NCBI RefSeq assembly: GCF_013282095.1
Contig: NZ_BLTJ01000001.1
Coordinates: 372,001 to 436,000 of the forward strand
From: Enterocloster alcoholdehydrogenati
Lineage (GTDB): Bacteria; Bacillota; Clostridia; Lachnospirales; Lachnospiraceae
Length of the DNA: 64,000 nt
Direction: 5' to 3'
Below the pieces are notes generated by a model. It saw only the letters and a program-made list of their open reading frames with translations. It was not told the DNA's origin and made no database searches. A program made the position numbers and the translations under genes. This document shows, piece by piece, positions 59,977-64,000 of this stretch. How positions within the stretch are numbered: position 1 is the first letter of the stretch; every line of letters begins with the position of its first letter.

Positions 59977-61110
59977 TCAACGCGCCTCCGGCTCAGAATC
60001 CAGTGTTTCTGCCGGCCCGAAACGGTTTACAGCCTCTAAAAGCTGATTCGGGGTATAGATGGCAAAACGGCTGAGCCGGCATTTTTTTGCCCTCTCTTCC
60101 AGCAGGGCCAGATAAAGTTCCTTATAATCCCATCCCGCCTTAAGCCCCAGTTTTGCAGCGGTCTCAGGAAAAATCCCTTCCGTATAGCAGCGCAGGGGCC
60201 GGGAATTTTTTGTCAGCTGCCCGGCCTCAGCCATCAGCCGGGCAAAATAATACTCCTCTCCCTCCGGCGCATCCAGATAATAGATCCGGCCTTCCAGGCC
60301 GTACAGCATACGCATAGCGTCAAAATACCCTAAAAGCATATTTTTTCTTGCTTTCTTCCGGTCAAATTCCAGAATCCCTCCCAGATCCTGCCGCGGGGCC
60401 ACATGGTACAGGTTCACACCCTCCGGCACCTGAAGCCGGCGTTCTGTATCCACGCCGTAACCGTAGATCCGAAGGACAATGATATCTTCATACCCCCTGT
60501 CGATGAGCACATCTACAGGAACATTATTCACCCGACCGCCGTCCATGTAATACTTTCCGCCCAGTTTCTCCTGTTTAAACCCAATGAGGTAGGCACTGGC
60601 CATAAGCATATCACAGATCTCCCCTTCCGGCACCTCTTTTATGTCTACCACCAGGGGATGTTTTTCTGTGAGGGAGTACGTTACCGCATAGAGTTCCCGG
60701 TTGGAAGATCGGATCGCCTGCTCGTCTACCGTCCGGCAGATCAGGTCTCTCAGCGGGGTTATATCAAAGCCCCGATCCCTCAAAAGACGTCTGATCCTGC
60801 CCCAGATCTCCGGTATGGGAATGGAGGGGCCGCTTTTTAAGGTCCACTCCCGCAGCATTTCCATCATATGATCGTCCACATCCATTACCTGAGAGTAACG
60901 AATATTTTCCCAGATCTTTTCCGCCTTTTCCAAGTCGTCCATGCAGATAAGCGCCCCGTTCAAGGCCCCCACCGAGGTGCCTGCCGCTCCTTTAATCTCT
61001 ATTCCCGCCTCTTTTAAAGCTTTCCAGGCTCCGATCTGATAAGCGCCTCTGGCTCCCCCGCCCTCCAGTACAATGCCGTAAAAACGCCTTTTATCCAGCT
61101 GCAGCTTCAT
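59977..61110 (-). CDS. Patatin-like phospholipase
   Basis: A 377-aa lipid acyl hydrolase. The oxyanion-hole motif GGGARG lies near residue 15, the catalytic Ser in GTSVG near residue 43 and the Asp in DGG near residue 190, giving a complete Ser-Asp dyad. There is no signal peptide, so it is cytoplasmic or loosely bound to the membrane. AAGGAGG is before the ATG at 61110, which overlaps the stop of the upstream NfeD-like gene by 4 nt. Natural substrate unknown. Confidence 0.92.
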   Translation of the reverse strand: MKLQLDKRRFYGIVLEGGGARGAYQIGAWKALKEAGIEIKGAAGTSVGALNGALICMDDLEKAEKIWENIRYSQVMDVDDHMMEMLREWTLKSGPSIPIPEIWGRIRRLLRDRGFDITPLRDLICRTVDEQAIRSSNRELYAVTYSLTEKHPLVVDIKEVPEGEICDMLMASAYLIGFKQEKLGGKYYMDGGRVNNVPVDVLIDRGYEDIIVLRIYGYGVDTERRLQVPEGVNLYHVAPRQDLGGILEFDRKKARKNMLLGYFDAMRMLYGLEGRIYYLDAPEGEEYYFARLMAEAGQLTKNSRPLRCYTEGIFPETAAKLGLKAGWDYKELYLALLEERAKKCRLSRFAIYTPNQLLEAVNRFGPAETLDSEPEAR

Positions 61111-61325
61111 CCGTTCCTCCTTCCAAAAAGACCCAAAAGCCCAAAGACGGCAGCCGATAGAAAGAGGAAGCAAAGCAGCTGTTCCTCCACTGGCCGCCCA
61201 AGAAGAGCCAGAATCCAGGCCCCAAGTGCCCCTGCGGCAAACCAGAGGGAAGTAAGGCAGCAGAAAATGAGTTCCACAGCCATAAAAAATAAATATGCAA
61301 AAAACCATCCGGCAATCTCAGTCAT
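61107..61325 (-). CDS. NfeD-like membrane domain protein, short
   Basis: A 72-aa protein made of three hydrophobic segments (about 5-27, 31-42, 47-66) ending in GRRNG. The pattern of an acidic residue in the first helix (FFMAVELIFCC), then GALGAWILALLG, resembles the membrane part of NfeD proteins, but the C-terminal OB-fold domain is absent. AAAGGAG precedes the ATG. It is coupled to patatin by a 4-nt overlap. The NfeD assignment is an inference from pattern. Confidence 0.55.
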   Translation of the reverse strand: MTEIAGWFFAYLFFMAVELIFCCLTSLWFAAGALGAWILALLGRPVEEQLLCFLFLSAAVFGLLGLFGRRNG

Positions 61326-61372
61326 GGAAACTTCTCCTTTCCAGGAGCCTTTTCATCGAAACGATTCCGGTT

Positions 61373-62167
61373 TTATCCCTTCGCCCTGCGCTGTCTGGCA
61401 GCTTCAAACATCAATACCGACGCAGCTACTGCCGCATTTAGGGACTCTACCTTCCCTGCCATGGGGATCTGGATACAGCAGTCTGCCGTCCGGGCCGCTG
61501 CCTCTGTCAGGCCGTTTGCCTCATTTCCGATGAGAAAGCCCATGTTTTCAGTATAATCCTGGCAGTCATAATTATTCATGCCTTTTAAATGGGCCGCAAA
61601 AAGGCGGATCCCATGTTCCTTAAGGCGGGTGCAGACGGCGGTGAAATCATCTGTATAAAGGAAGGGCACCCGCAGCACGGAACCCATGGTAGAGCGGATC
61701 ACCTTGGGACTGTAGATGTCCACGGTATCCCGGCTCATAATGACGCCGGTGATGCCCGCCCCCTCTCCCGACCGGAGAATCGTGCCAAGATTGCCTGGAT
61801 CCTGGATATTTTCAAGCAGCATCAAAAGAATCGGGGCATTTTCTTTCCCTGGCTTTATAAGGTCGTCCAGCGCGTATGTTTTCTGCCTTGCCACCGCCAG
61901 CACCCCCTGGGGAGTCCTGGTATCAGCCATGGCCTTCATCACCTCTTCTGTTACCACCTCATAGGAAAATGCCTTAAGCCACTCCTTATTTTCCTTCTGC
62001 CCTTCAAAGGCCGGGGTCACATAGAGCGCTTCCACCTCCGAAGGCGCAAATTCCCTGCACATCCGAAGTCCCTCCGCCGCATACAGACCCTCTTCCCTTC
62101 TGGCCTTTGCCTTTGCCTGAAGGTTTATCACCCGTTTTACCTGTTTATTTGAGGTACTGTTGATCAT
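61373..62167 (-). CDS. SpoU/TrmH-family RNA 2'-O-methyltransferase
   Basis: A 264-aa SPOUT-class methyltransferase. An N-terminal substrate-binding domain (to about residue 95) is followed by the knotted catalytic domain with motif 1 NIQDPGNLGTILRSGEGAG, motif 2 GNEANGL and motif 3 IQIPMAGKVESLNAAVAASV. It methylates ribose in rRNA or tRNA; I cannot name the target nucleotide. Its ATG overlaps the nadE stop by 4 nt (ATGA). Confidence 0.92.
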   Translation of the reverse strand: MINSTSNKQVKRVINLQAKAKARREEGLYAAEGLRMCREFAPSEVEALYVTPAFEGQKENKEWLKAFSYEVVTEEVMKAMADTRTPQGVLAVARQKTYALDDLIKPGKENAPILLMLLENIQDPGNLGTILRSGEGAGITGVIMSRDTVDIYSPKVIRSTMGSVLRVPFLYTDDFTAVCTRLKEHGIRLFAAHLKGMNNYDCQDYTENMGFLIGNEANGLTEAAARTADCCIQIPMAGKVESLNAAVAASVLMFEAARQRRAKG

Positions 62168-64000
62168 TTTCCAGCCTCTCCTTTCCGTTCTCTATAAACG
62201 CTCTGCTCCAGCTCCTTAAGTTCGTCCAGCCACAGACGGCTGACTGCGTCGCTGGGCATCCGAAGATCGCCTCTGGGAGATACGGCCACCGAGCCTACCT
62301 TCGGGCCGTCAGGCAGACAGGAGCGCTTAAACTGCTGGCTGAAAAATCTCCTGTAAAAGGCAGTAAGCCATTTTAAAATGATCTCCCGTTCATACCTCCC
62401 CTCAAAGGCCTGCACCGCCATTCTGAAAATTTTTCCAGGACGATAGCCAAAGCGCAGCACATAGTAGAGGTAGAAGTCATGAAGCTCATAGGGACCAACC
62501 AGATCCTCCGTTTTCTGAGAAATCTTTCCGTCCTCCGGCGGCAGAAGCTCCGGGCTTACAGGGGTATCCAGCACATCAAAGAGTACATCGGAAAGCTCCT
62601 TTTCACCGCAGGTATCCGCATAATAGCGGACCAGATGGCGAACCAGCGTCTTTGGCACTGAGGCATTGACGCCATACATGGACATATGATCCCCGTTATA
62701 GGTTGCCCAGCCCAGAGCCAGTTCCGACATATCGCCGGTTCCGATCACAAGACCGCCTACCTGATTGGAAATATCCATAAGGATCTGGGTTCTCTCTCGG
62801 GCCTGTCCGTTTTCATAGGTCACATCATGGACATTTATATCGTGTCCGATATCTGCAAAATGGCTGGTAACGGACTGGCGGATATTGATCTCTCTAAGAG
62901 TGGCTCCTACCTTCTCTGCCATGGCACAGGCATTGCTGTAGGTCCGGTCTGTAGTGCCAAAGCAGGGCATGGTGATGCAGTGGATATTTGCCCTTGGGAT
63001 CTTAAGCAGATCAAACGCCCGCACCGTTACCAGAAGGGCCAGGGAAGAGTCCAGACCTCCGGAAAGTCCGATGACTGCCTGCTTACAGCCCGTATGCTCC
63101 AGCCGTTTCTTTAAGCCCATGGCCTGAATGGAGAGAATCTCCTCGCAGCGGCGGTCTCTCTGCGCGGGATCACCGGGTACGAAGGGCGCTGGATCAATAT
63201 AGCGCAGAACCGGACGGGACTCCTCTTTGAGTCCCCGCTCCAGTTCAAAATTCACGGTTACGTAGCCGCCGGCCTCCTTTGCCGCGCCGGCTGTCGGGAA
63301 GGTGGTCATCCTGCGGCGTTCTGCCGTGATCCGTTCCAGATCCATATCCGCACAGATACATTCATTGGAAAACCGGCGGGATTCCATCAGGCAGGTTCCA
63401 TTTTCCGCCAGGATATTCTGGCCGCCAAAAACCAGATCCTGGGTGGACTCTCCTTCCCCTGCATTGGCATAGATATAGCCGCAGACTAAACGGGCAGACT
63501 GGCCGCAGATCAGATCTTTGCGGTAAATATCCTTCCCGGTGGTCTCATCGCTGGCAGAGCAGTTGACAATCACCGTCGCTCCCGCCATGGCATGGGAAAT
63601 ACTGGGAGGACATGGAACCCACACATCCTCACAGATCTCAGCCGCGATCACCAGATCCGGCACGTCCTCACAGCAAAATAAAAGATTCATGCCAAAGGGG
63701 ATCTTTTCCCCCTCCATCCTGATCCATAAAGCCCTTTCATTTCCGGGACAGAAATGGCGCATTTCATAAAATTCGGAGTAGTTAGGCAGATTCTTCTTCG
63801 GCACAAGGCCCAGGATCCTGCCTCCGCTTACAGCAGCGGCCACATTGTAAAGCTTCCCCTCATGCTCCCAGGGAAGGCCGATAAAGGCGATCATGTGAAG
63901 CTTTTTGCTGGCCTGGGCGATTTTTTTCAGTTCCTCCTTTGCGGCAGCCAACAGGGCTGTCTGCAAAAAGAGATCTGAACAGGTATAGCCCGTCAAGCAT
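62164..64000 (-). CDS. nadE: Glutamine-dependent NAD+ synthetase, 5' end outside the window
   Basis: The last 611 or so residues of an NAD+ synthetase that amidates deamido-NAD with ammonia released from glutamine. The nitrilase-type glutaminase domain shows PKKNLPNYSEFYE (Lys) and AEICEDVWVP (Cys nucleophile). The synthetase domain has the ATP-pyrophosphatase loop GLSGGLDSS and GTGDMSELALGW. The frame is open through position 64000 (codons for CLTGYTCSDL at the edge), and the missing part should be about 30-45 residues with the glutaminase Glu. It leads a run of four coupled genes: nadE, methyltransferase, NfeD-like, patatin. Confidence 0.96.
   Translation of the reverse strand, partial: CLTGYTCSDLFLQTALLAAAKEELKKIAQASKKLHMIAFIGLPWEHEGKLYNVAAAVSGGRILGLVPKKNLPNYSEFYEMRHFCPGNERALWIRMEGEKIPFGMNLLFCCEDVPDLVIAAEICEDVWVPCPPSISHAMAGATVIVNCSASDETTGKDIYRKDLICGQSARLVCGYIYANAGEGESTQDLVFGGQNILAENGTCLMESRRFSNECICADMDLERITAERRRMTTFPTAGAAKEAGGYVTVNFELERGLKEESRPVLRYIDPAPFVPGDPAQRDRRCEEILSIQAMGLKKRLEHTGCKQAVIGLSGGLDSSLALLVTVRAFDLLKIPRANIHCITMPCFGTTDRTYSNACAMAEKVGATLREINIRQSVTSHFADIGHDINVHDVTYENGQARERTQILMDISNQVGGLVIGTGDMSELALGWATYNGDHMSMYGVNASVPKTLVRHLVRYYADTCGEKELSDVLFDVLDTPVSPELLPPEDGKISQKTEDLVGPYELHDFYLYYVLRFGYRPGKIFRMAVQAFEGRYEREIILKWLTAFYRRFFSQQFKRSCLPDGPKVGSVAVSPRGDLRMPSDAVSRLWLDELKELEQSVYRERKGEAGK

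Noticed and set aside
1-64000. CRISPR arrays, tRNA/rRNA genes, insertion sequences, prophage or integrase genes
   Set aside because: No regularly spaced repeats, cloverleaf-like genes, transposases, integrases or terminal repeats were seen on reading both strands.

Overview
The window reads as chromosomal core DNA of a spore-forming anaerobic Firmicute, most likely a Lachnospiraceae (Clostridium/Enterocloster/Hungatella-like). The grounds are the gene families (4Fe-4S type PurF, QueH, SigA, spoVAD/spoVAE, cobO without a cobalamin operon, orphan signalling proteins), the strong AGGAGG ribosome binding sites, TTGACA/TATAAT promoters and frequent T-tailed hairpin terminators. I see no tRNA, rRNA, CRISPR array, transposase, phage gene or origin. 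Genus-level identity is inference.

Layout. 1-8.0 kb: an ABC-F ATPase with a small membrane protein (+), then purA, a LysR regulator and a purF-purB operon (-). 8.0-15.4 kb: a basic membrane hypothetical, a lipoprotein, dapA-dapB, cobO, a tandem-OB single-strand DNA binding protein, typA and a YigZ-family gene, all (-). 15.6-18.3 kb: a class A penicillin-binding protein (+). 18.4-21.7 kb: a c-di-GMP pair, a dCache diguanylate cyclase followed by an EAL protein. 21.8-23.3 kb: spoVAD-spoVAE behind a sigma-G-like promoter. 23.3-29.7 kb: a magnesium-transport island. 29.9-35.5 kb: an RND efflux pump, its adaptor and two TetR regulators. 35.7-41.8 kb: gltB-gltD. 42.3-45.3 kb: csoR-copA (+). 45.4-52.4 kb: ptsH, queH, rpoD, then argF / membrane protein / birA / mutY / lipid kinase. 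52.6-60.0 kb: a 5-oxoprolinase (pxpBCA) cluster with a D-2-hydroxyacid dehydrogenase, a DAACS symporter, a LysR regulator and a divergent class V aminotransferase. 60.0-64.0 kb: patatin, an NfeD-like membrane protein, a SpoU-type RNA methyltransferase and the 3' part of nadE, which runs off the right edge.

Most noteworthy. (1) The magnesium island holds two MgtA-type P-type ATPases, an OmpR-type winged-helix regulator with no proper receiver domain and no kinase, an exact tandem 11-bp repeat just upstream of a poorly matched promoter, a 26-codon leader ORF before mgtA, and a trailing 52-aa membrane protein. One pump and the regulator are both interrupted at homopolymeric tracts, so slippage, decay and sequencing error all need to be considered. 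(2) copA carries a CopZ-like domain as its last 69 codons, and an internal ribosome binding site and ATG lie exactly at the domain boundary, suggesting pump and chaperone could come from one reading frame. (3) The pxp cluster combines genes in an unusual way and may serve uptake and breakdown of an amino-acid-like compound.

Start codons were chosen by ribosome binding site and family N-terminus. Several genes begin with GTG or TTG (rpoD, the EAL protein, the YigZ protein, pxpB).
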